Translations under genes and position numbers: made by a program | Shown: positions 44,156 through 53,374 of the stretch, piece after piece | Numbering within the stretch: position 1 is the stretch's first letter | How the letters are laid out: each line of letters begins with the position of its first letter | Assembly: GCF_002288525.1 (NCBI RefSeq) | Contig: NZ_CP023068.1 | Span: 1,922,001-1,986,000 of the forward strand | Source: Sinorhizobium sojae CCBAU 05684 | GTDB taxonomy: Bacteria; Pseudomonadota; Alphaproteobacteria; Rhizobiales; Rhizobiaceae | Direction: 5' to 3' | DNA length: 64,000 bases | The notes under the pieces: model-generated | The model's database searches: none | What the model was told of the DNA's origin: nothing | Seen by the model: the letters and a program-made list of their open reading frames with translations, nothing else

Positions 44156-44674
44156 ATGAATATACGGCCGGGATTCCACTCTGCAGTTCGGGCTATCTTC
44201 TCAGCCCTGCTCGGTGCAAGCGCCCTTGCATCAGTTGCCGCCGCCGAGACGGTGGAACCGCTGGCCGTTGCCAGTTTCGACTTCAGGGACACGTCCGGCG
44301 AAGTCGCAAACCAGATGGCCGAACACGAAGCGCGACTGACGGCGTTTATGTTGACGGTGCGCGAGAAACTGGCGGAAAACCGCAAGATCACCCTCACTTC
44401 TTTGGCTTGCGAGCATGAGCAGTGCACAGCCCGCAAGCTAGGGATCGCAGAGCTTTCCAAGCAAGCGAAATCCGCTGGTGCGAGCCATCTGCTCATCGGG
44501 GAGGTTCACAAGATGAGCACCTTGGTCGGCTGGGTTAAATATGCACTGTTGGATCTCAACTCCAACAAACCGACCTGTGACCGGTTTTTGACCTATCGCG
44601 GCGACACGGATGAAGCCTGGCAACGTGCCGCAAGATTCGTAGCGCGTGATGTTGAAAGGAGCTGCATCCCGTGA
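44156..44674 (+). CDS. DUF2380-domain exported protein
   Basis: The 172-residue protein has a signal peptide (AIFSALLGASALASVAAA), then VEPLAVASFDFRDTSGEVAN and a body with Cys residues (LACEHEQCTARK, TCDRF, RSCIP). The SFDFRDTSGE opening fits DUF2380/DUF3280-type periplasmic proteins of unknown function. GGGAGG precedes the ATG. Confidence 0.7.
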   Translation: MNIRPGFHSAVRAIFSALLGASALASVAAAETVEPLAVASFDFRDTSGEVANQMAEHEARLTAFMLTVREKLAENRKITLTSLACEHEQCTARKLGIAELSKQAKSAGASHLLIGEVHKMSTLVGWVKYALLDLNSNKPTCDRFLTYRGDTDEAWQRAARFVARDVERSCIP

Positions 44675-44765
44675 GGCGCGAGTTCTCCGTATCGCTCGTC
44701 GAGCTGCAATACCGGCTGCCCAACGGCTATTGAAGATCATCCCGTCCCCACATGGCGCAAGCTAG

Positions 44766-44936
44766 TCAGCGTGTCTCGGTCGCCAGCTTCGTCCGCTGAT
44801 GGCCATTCTCATCGAAGTTCGCCGGATCCAGCCAGACGAGACAGGCCGGCTTCACCGCCTGCCAGTCCGCGTCTGTCATCGCGAACCACGCCGTGTCCGG
44901 TTCAGACCCTTCAGGCGTGAGCGTTTCGCCACTCAC
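44766..44936 (-). CDS. Possible small protein coupled to the debranching-enzyme gene
   Basis: A 56-codon frame begins with GTG in a four-base overlap with the stop of the debranching-like gene and ends at 44766. It includes EGSEPDTAWFAMTDADWQAV and ends TKLATETR. Residue composition is normal for this genome and unlike the Arg-rich shadows. No family is recognised, and it could be a chance frame. Confidence 0.4.
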   Translation of the reverse strand: MSGETLTPEGSEPDTAWFAMTDADWQAVKPACLVWLDPANFDENGHQRTKLATETR

Positions 44937-47239
44937 TCTTCGACATCGACGTCCAATTGCGCGGTCGTGCGGAGTACATCGACCGCGGCCCCGTTGGCGG
45001 TCCGCCGGAACTCCAGGTCGGCCGTGCCTTGACCCACGTGCAGGTCGCGAAGCTCGATCCGGTCTACGAAGTCTGGCAGGCGCGGGCGCACGATCCGCAA
45101 TTTCCCCGCGAAAGCGTCCGGCTCCAATCCGAGACATGTGGTCAGAAGCAAGGGGACCGCTCCGGCGGCCCAGGCCTGGGGGTGGCAGGCCACGGGATAG
45201 TGCACCGGCACCCGGAAGTCCTCGCGCCGGAAGCCCGCCATCGCCTCCGGCAGCCTGTGGTGCCGGAAGTGCATCGCCGCTTCGGTCGTGGCCGTGAAGA
45301 TCTTCAGAGCGGCTGCGTCCTCGCGATACCGGCGGAAGCCTGCGGCGAGAAGCGCATTGTCGTGCGGCCAGACGGTTCCGAGGTGATAGCCCACCGGATT
45401 ATAGCGTCGCTCTTCGGTCGACAGGGTTCGCACGCCCCAGCCGCTGAACATGTCGTCCTTAAGCAGGCGAGCCACCGTTCGGTGGGCCTTCTCCTCGTCG
45501 GCGATACCCGTCCACAAGGCCTGCCCCGGATTGGACGAAACCACCGCGGCTTGCCGGCCCTCGGCCTCGAGAGCAAGCACGAAAATCCCGTCTTCCTCGC
45601 ACCAGAAATCGCGATTGAATCGGGTCCTGAGCGCGTCGGCCTCGCGGCGCAGCTCACTTGCCCGCTCGGGCTCTCCGGCGCGTTCGTAGAGATCGGCGAT
45701 CGAATATTTTGCCGCATAGACATAGCCCTGCACCTCGACGAGTGCGATCGGCGGCGTTGCCAGCGTGCCATCCGCCCGCACGATGGCGTCGCCCGAATCC
45801 TTCCATCCCTGGTTCACCAGACCCTTTTCGGAGGCGCACTGGTACTCGACATAGCCCTGGCCGCTAATGTCGCCGTATTCGTCAATCCACGCGAGAGCAT
45901 GTTCGACCGGATCTCTGAGCTCGTGAAAGAGCGCCAGATCGCCCGTCCAGGCGGAAAGCCGGCCCAGGAGAAGCAGAAAGAGCGGGGTCGCGTCCACCGT
46001 GCCGTAAAAGGGGGTATGCGGGATTTCCCCGGTGCCCGCCAACTCGCCCACGCGAAGCTCGTGCAGGATCTTGCCGGGCTGCTCGTCGCGCCAGCCGTCG
46101 ACACGCTCCCCCTGATAGCGGGCGAGCAGGCGCAATGTCTGCGTTGCAATGTCCGGCTTGAAGGCGAGCATTTCGAGCGCGACGATCAGGCTGTCGCGGC
46201 CGAACAGCGCCACGAACCAGGGCACGCCGGCGGCAAAATACTGTTCTCCCTGCAATTGCGAGCGCAGCATGCCGAGATCGCGCAGCGACCGGTCCACGAC
46301 GCTGTTGAGCAGCAGGCTGTCGCTCTGCATTTTCGTATGCTGCCCCATCCACCGTTTCGAGTCCTTCCGCAGGCTGCCGATGAGATCGTTCACGCGCGTG
46401 GACAGCTGCGGCATGCGGCGTTCCGGCTCCTCGTCCTCCGCCTGCTCGCTGCAGGCGATCGTAACTGAAATGGCGCTGGCGTCCCGCGCGGGCACATTGA
46501 TCCGGAAGGTCGCCGCGGTTTCTTCGGTGCTATCGGGCGCCGGCGAGAACTGAATGGTAACTTTGCGGCGGATGCGGTCGGCACCGTGATAGACGAACTG
46601 CAGCTTGCCGTCTCGCCAGGCGGGCGGATCGGGATTGCCCGGCACCTCCAGCAAAAGCTCGCGAACGTTGAAGACATCCTCGAATCCGGCATTGAACCGC
46701 AAGGTCACCGGCAAATCGCACGCATCCTGGCCGAAATTTCGAAACGTCAGGATCTCGTGCGCGGCCGCCTGGTCGGCGTCGAGAATGCGTTCCCAGCGGA
46801 TGCCGAGCTCCTCGTTCGGAATGAGCTTGTTCCCATCGAGATGCAGATCGGGATTGGTCAGCTCGAAAAGCGCCCGGAAGCCGCGCTCCGCCGTCGAGGC
46901 GAGGGGAAGAGGGGCCACGCCTGCGATGGTCATCTCATAGCCGCAAAGGAAGCGGCAGTCGTTGAGATAGAGCCCGAAGCCATGGTCGCCCTTCAAGGGT
47001 AGCTGCCCGTCGGGCGCGGCCACGTAGAACAGATTGAGGTTCTTGACGCTGACCGCATCGGCAATGCTGCCGACTATGGCAGGCTGCCCCTGGGTCAGCA
47101 CACGTTGCTTTCGTTCCTGCCGCGCCTCCGGCGTCTCTCGGGCCCGCTCCTCTTCTCGCGCAGACCGTGCGGCCTCGTTTGCCCGGCCGGTTTCCCGCGG
47201 CTTACCGGCGGCACTTGCTTCTTGCTTCGACTTAGCCAT
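44933..47239 (-). CDS. Amylo-alpha-1,6-glucosidase / glycogen-debranching-like enzyme
   Basis: The 768-residue protein has a charged N-terminal tail (1-45), an N-terminal glycogen-debranching domain (SVKNLNLFYVAAPDGQLPLK, GLYLNDCRFLCGYEM), and a C-terminal (alpha/alpha)6 barrel with AGVPWFVALFGRDSLIVALE, EIPHTPFYGTVDATPLFLLL and GYHLGTVWPHDNALLAAGFR. It should hydrolyse alpha-linked glucans or related oligosaccharides. GGAGG precedes the ATG; the FAD/FeS gene upstream ends 26 bases away. Confidence 0.9.
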   Translation of the reverse strand: MAKSKQEASAAGKPRETGRANEAARSAREEERARETPEARQERKQRVLTQGQPAIVGSIADAVSVKNLNLFYVAAPDGQLPLKGDHGFGLYLNDCRFLCGYEMTIAGVAPLPLASTAERGFRALFELTNPDLHLDGNKLIPNEELGIRWERILDADQAAAHEILTFRNFGQDACDLPVTLRFNAGFEDVFNVRELLLEVPGNPDPPAWRDGKLQFVYHGADRIRRKVTIQFSPAPDSTEETAATFRINVPARDASAISVTIACSEQAEDEEPERRMPQLSTRVNDLIGSLRKDSKRWMGQHTKMQSDSLLLNSVVDRSLRDLGMLRSQLQGEQYFAAGVPWFVALFGRDSLIVALEMLAFKPDIATQTLRLLARYQGERVDGWRDEQPGKILHELRVGELAGTGEIPHTPFYGTVDATPLFLLLLGRLSAWTGDLALFHELRDPVEHALAWIDEYGDISGQGYVEYQCASEKGLVNQGWKDSGDAIVRADGTLATPPIALVEVQGYVYAAKYSIADLYERAGEPERASELRREADALRTRFNRDFWCEEDGIFVLALEAEGRQAAVVSSNPGQALWTGIADEEKAHRTVARLLKDDMFSGWGVRTLSTEERRYNPVGYHLGTVWPHDNALLAAGFRRYREDAAALKIFTATTEAAMHFRHHRLPEAMAGFRREDFRVPVHYPVACHPQAWAAGAVPLLLTTCLGLEPDAFAGKLRIVRPRLPDFVDRIELRDLHVGQGTADLEFRRTANGAAVDVLRTTAQLDVDVEE

Positions 47240-47265
47240 CTAGACCTCCAGCAATGCTTGTTTCC

Positions 47266-50226
47266 CTACCGCGCCATCCCCGTCGACTGGTGCCGGAGCG
47301 AGCGAGCCAGGAGCTCCGCGACGTGCAGGGTCTGCCGGCCGCTCCCCTGCTCGATCTGTTCGCGGCAACTGAAGCCATTGGCGAGAATAATCGTATCGTC
47401 CGGCGCGGAGCGGACAGTCGGCAGCAGCATCCGCTCCGCTGCATTCATCGCGACGGCATACTTCGCCTTCTCCAGGCCGAAGGAACCGGCCATGCCGCAG
47501 CAGCCCGAAGCCATGATCTCGTAACCAAGGCCCAGGCGGTCGAGAACCTGCCGCTCCGCTTCGACGTCGAGAACCGCATGATGATGGCAATGGATCTGAA
47601 CAAGCGCGCGACCGCCCGTGTTTCCGATAAGATCGGTCTCCTCCCGGACGAGAAACTCCGTCAGGAGAGAGGTGGTGTCGGCCAGGCGGCGGGCGCGCTC
47701 GTCGCCCGGGAAGAGCCCGGGAAGCTCGTCGCGAAAGGCGCTGACGCAGGCCGGCTCAAGACCGATGATCGGGGTGCCTTCTCGTAGTTCCGGCGCGAGC
47801 GCGTCGAAGGTCTGCTGCCACAGCGCCTTCGCCTCCTCGAGGCGGCCCCAATCGTAGAGCGGACGGCCGCAACAAAGCGTCCGATCGGGGATCACGACGT
47901 GATAGCCGAGCGCCTCCAGCGCCTCGGTTGCGGCGATCGCGGTTTCGACCCGAAAGTAATTGTTGAACGTATCCGGCCACAACAGCACGCGCCGGCCGCC
48001 GCCAGTCTTCGCTTCGTGCCTGCGGAACCAATGTGTGAAAGTCTCGGCGGCATAGGCGGGCAGGCGCCGCTCCGCCGCAATGCCGCCGGCCCATTTCGTG
48101 GCGGCCGAGAGCCCCGGGGTCTGGGTGAACGCGTTGGCGAGCCAGGGAACGGCGCCGGCAAGGCGCGACCATCGATGAATAAGCCCCATGGAATAAGCGG
48201 CCCGCGGCCTGAGCCGGCCTGCGTAGTGCTGTGCGCGGAACTCGGCCTTATAGGTGGCCATGTCCACCTTGACCGGGCAATCGCTCTTGCAGCCCTTGCA
48301 GGCGAGGCATAGATCCAGCGCCTCCTCGACTGCGCGGCTCTTCCAGCCGTCGGTGATCGTGCCGCCGTGAAGCATTTCGAAAAGGAGGCGAGCACGACCG
48401 CGTGTCGAATGCTTCTCCTCGCGCGTCGCCATATAGCTTGGGCACATCACGCCTTCACTGCTTTCTGTCCGGCGGCAGGCGCCCACGCCCACGCAGCGCC
48501 GGGTCGCCCTGGTGAAACTGCCGCCGTCCTCCTCATAGGCAAAGACATGCGCAGCTTCGGGCGGTTGGTAGGTCGGCCCGACGCGCAGATTGGCGGTGAT
48601 CGGGAAGGGATCGACGATCTTCCCCGGATTCATGCGGCCTGCCGGGTCCCAGATCGCCTTGAATTCACGAAAAGCCTGGACCAGCTCGCTGCCGTACATC
48701 GTCTCGATCAGCGCGCCGCGTGCCTGGCCATCGCCATGTTCCCCGGAGATCGAACCGCCATAGCGAGCGACAAGTTCGGCAGCTTCATCGAGAAAGCTCT
48801 GCCAGTTGGCGAGCCCCGCTTCGGTTCTGAGGTCGAACGGAATACGGCAATGGACGAGCCCATCGCCGAAATGACCATAGAACGAGGCCTCGTAGCCGTG
48901 CTCGTGCAGCAGGGCCTTGAGGTCGCGCAGGTAGCGGCCGAGCGCTTCGCGCGGCACGGCACTGTCCTCCCAGCCGGGCCAGGTCTCCGGCATGTCCGGC
49001 ACATGCGCCGTGGCGGCAAGGGCCGCCTCGCGCAGTGCCCAGATACTCCCCTGCCGTTCCTCGTCGCGGATGAGTGCGGTGCTGCAGCCTCTTTGTTTGA
49101 ACGCATCGAGCGCCCGCGACGCGACGGCCGCGGCGGCCTCCCGGTCGTCGTCGCCGAATTCGGCAACCAGCCAGCCGCCGCCTTCCGGTAGCGCGTCCAG
49201 ATCCTCGGGGTAGAGATGTTTCTGCCTGACGAAGCGAACGAGAAGGTCGTCGATGCCCTCGAGACCGATCGGTCCGTGGCGCAGCACATCGGGCACGGCG
49301 TCGGCGGCCGCGAAAATATCCTCGAAGCCGATGATGGCGAGCACCCGGGCGGCCGGGCTCGGTACGAGACTGAGCGTAGCCCCGAGCGCGGTGACGCAGG
49401 TCCCCTCCGTGCCGACGAGCGCGCGGGCGATGTTGAAGCCGTTCTCGGGCAGGAGTTCGTCGAGATTCTCGTAGCCCGACACGCGCCTCGGGATCTTCGG
49501 ATAGCGGTCTCGGATGTGATCGCCGTATTTGCGGCGAAAGTCATCGAGGGCCCTGTATATCTCGGCTCGGCGGCCACCCGCGGCGACGATCTCACGAAAA
49601 TCGGCGTCGCTCGTGCGGCCGACGGTCATCCTTGCGCCGTCATAGGTGAGGACGTCGAGCGCCTCCACATTGTCTGAAGTCCGGCCTGCCATGACCGAAT
49701 GCACGCCGCATGAATTGTTGCCAATCATCCCGCCCAACGTATTGTGGTCGTGGGTCGCGGGGTCGGGACCGAAGGTCAGGTTGTACGCCTCGGCAGCCTC
49801 GCGCAGTCTGTCGAGCACGCATCCTGGCTCGACCTCGGCCAAGCGGCGCTCCGGATCGAGCGAGACGATCCGGTCGAGATATTTAGAGAAGTCGAGCACG
49901 ACCGCGACGTTGCAGGCCTCTCCGGCAAGACTCGTTCCGCCGCCACGCGGCAGGAGCGGCGCGTCATGTTCGCGGCAAAGCGCGACCGTCGTGACCACAT
50001 CGTCTAGCGTGCGGGGTAGGACGACGCCGAGCGGTACTTGCCGGTAATTCGAGGCGTCGGTCGCGTAGAGCGCCCGGCTGCCGGTGTCGAACCGCACCTC
50101 GCCTTCGACCGAACGCCGCAGGGCGCTGCCGAGCGCCTGCCGCCTATCCTCCGGCACCGCGACGAAGGCTTCGGTCACACGCTCGCCACCCGTCCGGCGG
50201 CGGTTGATTGTTATCGTGTGCGCCAT
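47266..50226 (-). CDS. FAD-linked oxidase with C-terminal Fe-S and CCG domains (YdiJ-like)
   Basis: The 986-residue protein joins an FAD_binding_4 domain (PLLPRGGGTSLAGEACNVAV, NTLGGMIGNNSCGVHSVMAG) and FAD-oxidase C-terminal domain (YGGSISGEHGDGQARGALI) to a ferredoxin domain with CVGVGACRR and CLACKGCKSDCPVKVD, then CCG-type motifs (TLCCGRPLYDWG, SGCCGMAGSFG). The architecture is that of D-2-hydroxyacid or D-2-hydroxyglutarate dehydrogenases passing electrons to the quinone pool. Substrate unknown. Confidence 0.9.
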   Translation of the reverse strand: MAHTITINRRRTGGERVTEAFVAVPEDRRQALGSALRRSVEGEVRFDTGSRALYATDASNYRQVPLGVVLPRTLDDVVTTVALCREHDAPLLPRGGGTSLAGEACNVAVVLDFSKYLDRIVSLDPERRLAEVEPGCVLDRLREAAEAYNLTFGPDPATHDHNTLGGMIGNNSCGVHSVMAGRTSDNVEALDVLTYDGARMTVGRTSDADFREIVAAGGRRAEIYRALDDFRRKYGDHIRDRYPKIPRRVSGYENLDELLPENGFNIARALVGTEGTCVTALGATLSLVPSPAARVLAIIGFEDIFAAADAVPDVLRHGPIGLEGIDDLLVRFVRQKHLYPEDLDALPEGGGWLVAEFGDDDREAAAAVASRALDAFKQRGCSTALIRDEERQGSIWALREAALAATAHVPDMPETWPGWEDSAVPREALGRYLRDLKALLHEHGYEASFYGHFGDGLVHCRIPFDLRTEAGLANWQSFLDEAAELVARYGGSISGEHGDGQARGALIETMYGSELVQAFREFKAIWDPAGRMNPGKIVDPFPITANLRVGPTYQPPEAAHVFAYEEDGGSFTRATRRCVGVGACRRTESSEGVMCPSYMATREEKHSTRGRARLLFEMLHGGTITDGWKSRAVEEALDLCLACKGCKSDCPVKVDMATYKAEFRAQHYAGRLRPRAAYSMGLIHRWSRLAGAVPWLANAFTQTPGLSAATKWAGGIAAERRLPAYAAETFTHWFRRHEAKTGGGRRVLLWPDTFNNYFRVETAIAATEALEALGYHVVIPDRTLCCGRPLYDWGRLEEAKALWQQTFDALAPELREGTPIIGLEPACVSAFRDELPGLFPGDERARRLADTTSLLTEFLVREETDLIGNTGGRALVQIHCHHHAVLDVEAERQVLDRLGLGYEIMASGCCGMAGSFGLEKAKYAVAMNAAERMLLPTVRSAPDDTIILANGFSCREQIEQGSGRQTLHVAELLARSLRHQSTGMAR

Positions 50227-50248
50227 CGGGTTCTCCCGGTCATCCGGC

Positions 50249-51358
50249 TCACAGGGCGTACTTTTCCGCGTCCTTGTCCTTGAACGCCAGGCCGAGGCCG
50301 GGGCGAGTTAGATCCGGCCGGATCGTTCCGCCCCGCGGCACCGGGGAACCGTCGAACAACATCCGTTCGATACGGACATGATCATGGAACCATTCGACAT
50401 TCATCAGCCGCGGTGCCGCCGCCGCGACCGGCAAGTGCAGGGCCGGTGCGGTATGGGCGGACAGCGGCACGTTGTGCGCGTCGGCGAGTGCAGCCGCGAG
50501 AAGGAAGCCGGTGAAGCCGCCGCAGCGCGTGGCATCCGCCTGCAGCACGTCGACGGCCCCCGCCCCGAGCATGTTGCGGAAGTAGAAAGGCTCGTAGCCA
50601 TACTCACCGGCGACGATGCGCATCCCCGGCGGTCCGCGGTCGCGCATGAGGCGCAGGCCTTCGAGATCGTCGCTCGACACCGGCTCTTCGAACCAGGTCA
50701 CCCCCAGCTCGGCGCTGAAAGCCGCAAAGGCCAGAGCCTCCTTGCGGTCGAAGGCGCCGTTGGCGTCGATGTAGAGCTCCGCTCCGCCAATTGCCGAACG
50801 GGCGGTCCGCAACCGCTGCAGATGGTGGTCGGACGGCCGCCCGACCTTCATCTTTACAGCGCGGCAGCCGTCTCCATCGACCCAACCCGAGAGCTGTGTG
50901 GCGAGACGCTCATCGGGATAGGAGGTGAAACCGCCGCTTCCGTAGATCGGCACCGCCTCCCGCGCGCGGCCGAGAAGCCGCACGAGCGGAGCCTCGATGA
51001 GCTTCGCCTTGAGGTCCCACAGCGCCACATCGACGGCCGAGATCGCCGAGGCGCAGATGCCCCGCCAGCCGAGATTGCGCACGGCACCGACCATCTCCTT
51101 CCAAAGGCCTGGTATGTCGAAGGCGTCCGCATCCTCGACGACCTCGGCAAGGACACCGTCGATGACCGCGCAGGCGCCGGTGCTGGTATAGCTATAGCCG
51201 AGCCCCGTCTTGCCGGCGGCGGCGATCTCGACCAACACCAGGGTAGTTGCCTCCCATTCCAGGGTGCCGTCGGCCTCCGATGCGTCGGTCGGGATCCGGA
51301 ACGCCCGGACACTCGGCCGCGAAAGGCGGGCTTCCGGCCTGCGTGCGTCTTCGCCCAT
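50249..51358 (-). CDS. Enolase-superfamily (mandelate racemase/muconate lactonising type) enzyme
   Basis: The 369-residue enzyme has the MR/MLE layout: Lys-x-Lys in AVKMKVGRPS, metal ligands Asp in LYIDANGAFD, Glu in VTWFEEPVSS and Glu in RIVAGEYGYE, and a His in PLSAHTAPALH. The Lys and His pair points to the mandelate-racemase subgroup, often acid-sugar dehydratases. TGATG overlap with the TPP enzyme stop. A sugar-acid dehydratase role would fit the neighbours but is inferred. Confidence 0.88.
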   Translation of the reverse strand: MGEDARRPEARLSRPSVRAFRIPTDASEADGTLEWEATTLVLVEIAAAGKTGLGYSYTSTGACAVIDGVLAEVVEDADAFDIPGLWKEMVGAVRNLGWRGICASAISAVDVALWDLKAKLIEAPLVRLLGRAREAVPIYGSGGFTSYPDERLATQLSGWVDGDGCRAVKMKVGRPSDHHLQRLRTARSAIGGAELYIDANGAFDRKEALAFAAFSAELGVTWFEEPVSSDDLEGLRLMRDRGPPGMRIVAGEYGYEPFYFRNMLGAGAVDVLQADATRCGGFTGFLLAAALADAHNVPLSAHTAPALHLPVAAAAPRLMNVEWFHDHVRIERMLFDGSPVPRGGTIRPDLTRPGLGLAFKDKDAEKYAL

Positions 51359-53115
51359 CACACAAGCTCCCGCACCGTATCCGAAACGATGGTGAGCGCG
51401 ATCTTGCCCCGTGCCGGCGTGCCGCGGGCGAGCGACTCCGCAAGGCGTGCCGCCTGTTTCAGAGTTGCCTTCGGCGGCATCGGCGGCTCATGAGGGTCGA
51501 CGACTGCCTCGACGAGCACCGGGCCAGGCGCGGCAAGCGCCTCACGCAGGGTCTCGGCACATTCGGCCGGATCCTCGATGACGAAACCCTTCAGCCCGAA
51601 GCCCTTGGCCACGGTGGCGAAGTCGATCGGCTGCAGGTCGCAGACATATTCGGGATTGCCGAGGAAGACCATCTGCTCCCATTTGATCTGGCCGAGCGTA
51701 TTGTTCTTGATCACGACGATCTTCACATCGAGATCGTATTTCACGCAGGTTGCAAGTTCGCCCATCAGCATGGTTAGCCCGCCATCACCGATGAAGCAGA
51801 TGACCTGCCGCCCGGGATAGACCGCGGCTGCGGCGATCGCGTAGGGCAGACCGCAGGCCATGGTGGCGAGGTTGCCCGAGCAGGAGAACTGCATGTTGCC
51901 CCGGATCATCAGGTGCCGGGCGGCCCAGGTGGTGATGGTGCCGGAGTCGGTGGCGATGATGGCGTCGTCCGTCAGAAGCTTATTGAGCTCGTGCGCCACC
52001 ACCTGCGGCTTCATCGGCATGTCCTGCCGGGTGCCGCGCTCGGCCATCAGGTCGCGCCACTCCTTCATGCCAGCCTGCGCCGTCTCGAGGAAGGAGCGAT
52101 CCTCGCGATAGTCGAGCCGCGGCAGCAGCTCCGCCAGCACCTTGGCCGTATCGCCGATGAGCGCCGCCTCGACAGGATAGCGCAAGCCGACGAGCTGCGG
52201 ATCGAGCTCGATCTGCACGGCGCGCGCCTGCCCCGGCTCCGGGTAGAATTCAATATAGGGAAAGTTGCTGCCGGCGATCAGCAGCGTGTCGCATTGTTCG
52301 AGCGCCTCCTGGGAGGGCCTGGTGCCGAGCAGACCGATGCCGCCGGTGGAATAGGGGCTGTCGTCCGGCAGGACGGCCTTGCCGAGCAGCGGCTTGACGA
52401 CGGGCGCGCCGAGTCGCTCCGCCAATGCGGCGATCTCCTCCCGAGCGCCGAGCGCGCCCTGGCCGGCGAGGATCGCCGTCTTCTTACCGCCATTGAGGAT
52501 GGATGCGGCGCGGGCGAGTTGGTCGTCGCTCGGAAGTTGCGCCGAAACCGCCATGAGATCGGAGACGTGCTCGGCCACGTTGCGCTTGGAGCGACGGCTC
52601 GCATCGACCGGCATGGATTGTATATCGACCGGCATGGTTATGTGCGCCACGCCGCGATAGGCAAGCGCCGTGCGGCAGGCGAGCTCGACCGTGTTCTCCA
52701 CATGGTTCGTCCCCATGACCCGGGCATTATAGACGCAGACGTCGACGAACAGCTTGTCGAGCTCAACGTCCTGCTGGGTGTAGGTTTGCAAAAGGTCGTG
52801 GAACTGCAGGCCGGTAATGGCAAGCACCGGCTGGCGATCGAGCTTGGCGTCATAAAGCCCGTTCAAGAGGTGGATGCCGCCGGGGCCGGATGTGGCCATG
52901 CAGACGCCGAGCCTGCCGGTCCACTTGGCATAGGCGCATGCGGCGAGCGCCGCGGCCTCCTCGTGCCGCACCTGGATGAAGCGAATCTGGTCCTGCCGGG
53001 TGCGCAGTGCCTCAATGAGGCCATTGATGCCGTCGCCCGGAATGCCGAAGATCGTATCGACGTTCCAATCGATCAATGTGTCGACGAGGATGTCGGCTGC
53101 AGTTGGTTTGGCCAT
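51358..53115 (-). CDS. Thiamine-pyrophosphate enzyme (pyruvate oxidase/acetolactate synthase-like)
   Basis: The 585-residue protein has the three domains of the family: N-terminal Pyr domain with the catalytic Glu in FIQVRHEEAAALAACAYAKW, a central domain, and the C-terminal PP domain with GDGGLTMLMGELATCVKYDL (GDG...N cofactor motif, NNTLGQIKWEQM). The ATG at 53115 begins the domain. It likely decarboxylates a 2-keto acid, pyruvate being the simplest choice. It heads the leftward operon. Confidence 0.9.
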   Translation of the reverse strand: MAKPTAADILVDTLIDWNVDTIFGIPGDGINGLIEALRTRQDQIRFIQVRHEEAAALAACAYAKWTGRLGVCMATSGPGGIHLLNGLYDAKLDRQPVLAITGLQFHDLLQTYTQQDVELDKLFVDVCVYNARVMGTNHVENTVELACRTALAYRGVAHITMPVDIQSMPVDASRRSKRNVAEHVSDLMAVSAQLPSDDQLARAASILNGGKKTAILAGQGALGAREEIAALAERLGAPVVKPLLGKAVLPDDSPYSTGGIGLLGTRPSQEALEQCDTLLIAGSNFPYIEFYPEPGQARAVQIELDPQLVGLRYPVEAALIGDTAKVLAELLPRLDYREDRSFLETAQAGMKEWRDLMAERGTRQDMPMKPQVVAHELNKLLTDDAIIATDSGTITTWAARHLMIRGNMQFSCSGNLATMACGLPYAIAAAAVYPGRQVICFIGDGGLTMLMGELATCVKYDLDVKIVVIKNNTLGQIKWEQMVFLGNPEYVCDLQPIDFATVAKGFGLKGFVIEDPAECAETLREALAAPGPVLVEAVVDPHEPPMPPKATLKQAARLAESLARGTPARGKIALTIVSDTVRELV

Positions 53116-53167
53116 CGCTATTCTCCGGATTTCTAAGGAACAATCGCTGTCGGCTTGATCGGCCGCC

Positions 53168-53191
53168 CTCCCCCGGTCGCTCCCCCGGTCG
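53168..53191. repeat. 12-base tandem duplication in the TPP-enzyme leader
   Basis: CTCCCCCGGTCG occurs twice in direct tandem between the EcfG-type promoter and the ATG of the TPP gene. It resembles the C-rich leader duplication near pobA and is probably slippage-derived. Confidence 0.6.
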
Positions 53192-53207
53192 CTGGCCCCT
53201 GAGGCTA

Positions 53208-53232
53208 AACCAAGCTCCAAAGCTTATGTTCC
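53208..53232 (-). promoter_or_regulatory. EcfG/RpoE2-type promoter of the TPP-enzyme operon
   Basis: On the minus strand GGAAC-N17-GTT (with GGTTTAG at the -10 side) lies 93 bases upstream of the TPP-enzyme ATG. Confidence 0.62.
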
Positions 53233-53259
53233 CGGCGGAAGCGCCACGAACCCGGCGAC

Positions 53260-53284
53260 GGAACAAAGCCCGTCCGCTCGGGTT
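53260..53284 (+). promoter_or_regulatory. EcfG/RpoE2-type promoter of the PPC-domain gene
   Basis: On the plus strand GGAAC-N17-GTT lies 91 bases before the ATG at 53375. It is back to back with the minus-strand copy at 53208-53232, the two -35 elements being 27 bases apart. Confidence 0.62.
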
Positions 53285-53374
53285 TGCCGGGCGAAGCTGC
53301 GCGACGCGGCGGGCAAATTCGTCAACTGCCGCACGGACCACCGCACCGGCGGCTCCATCCGTGGAGGTCAAATC

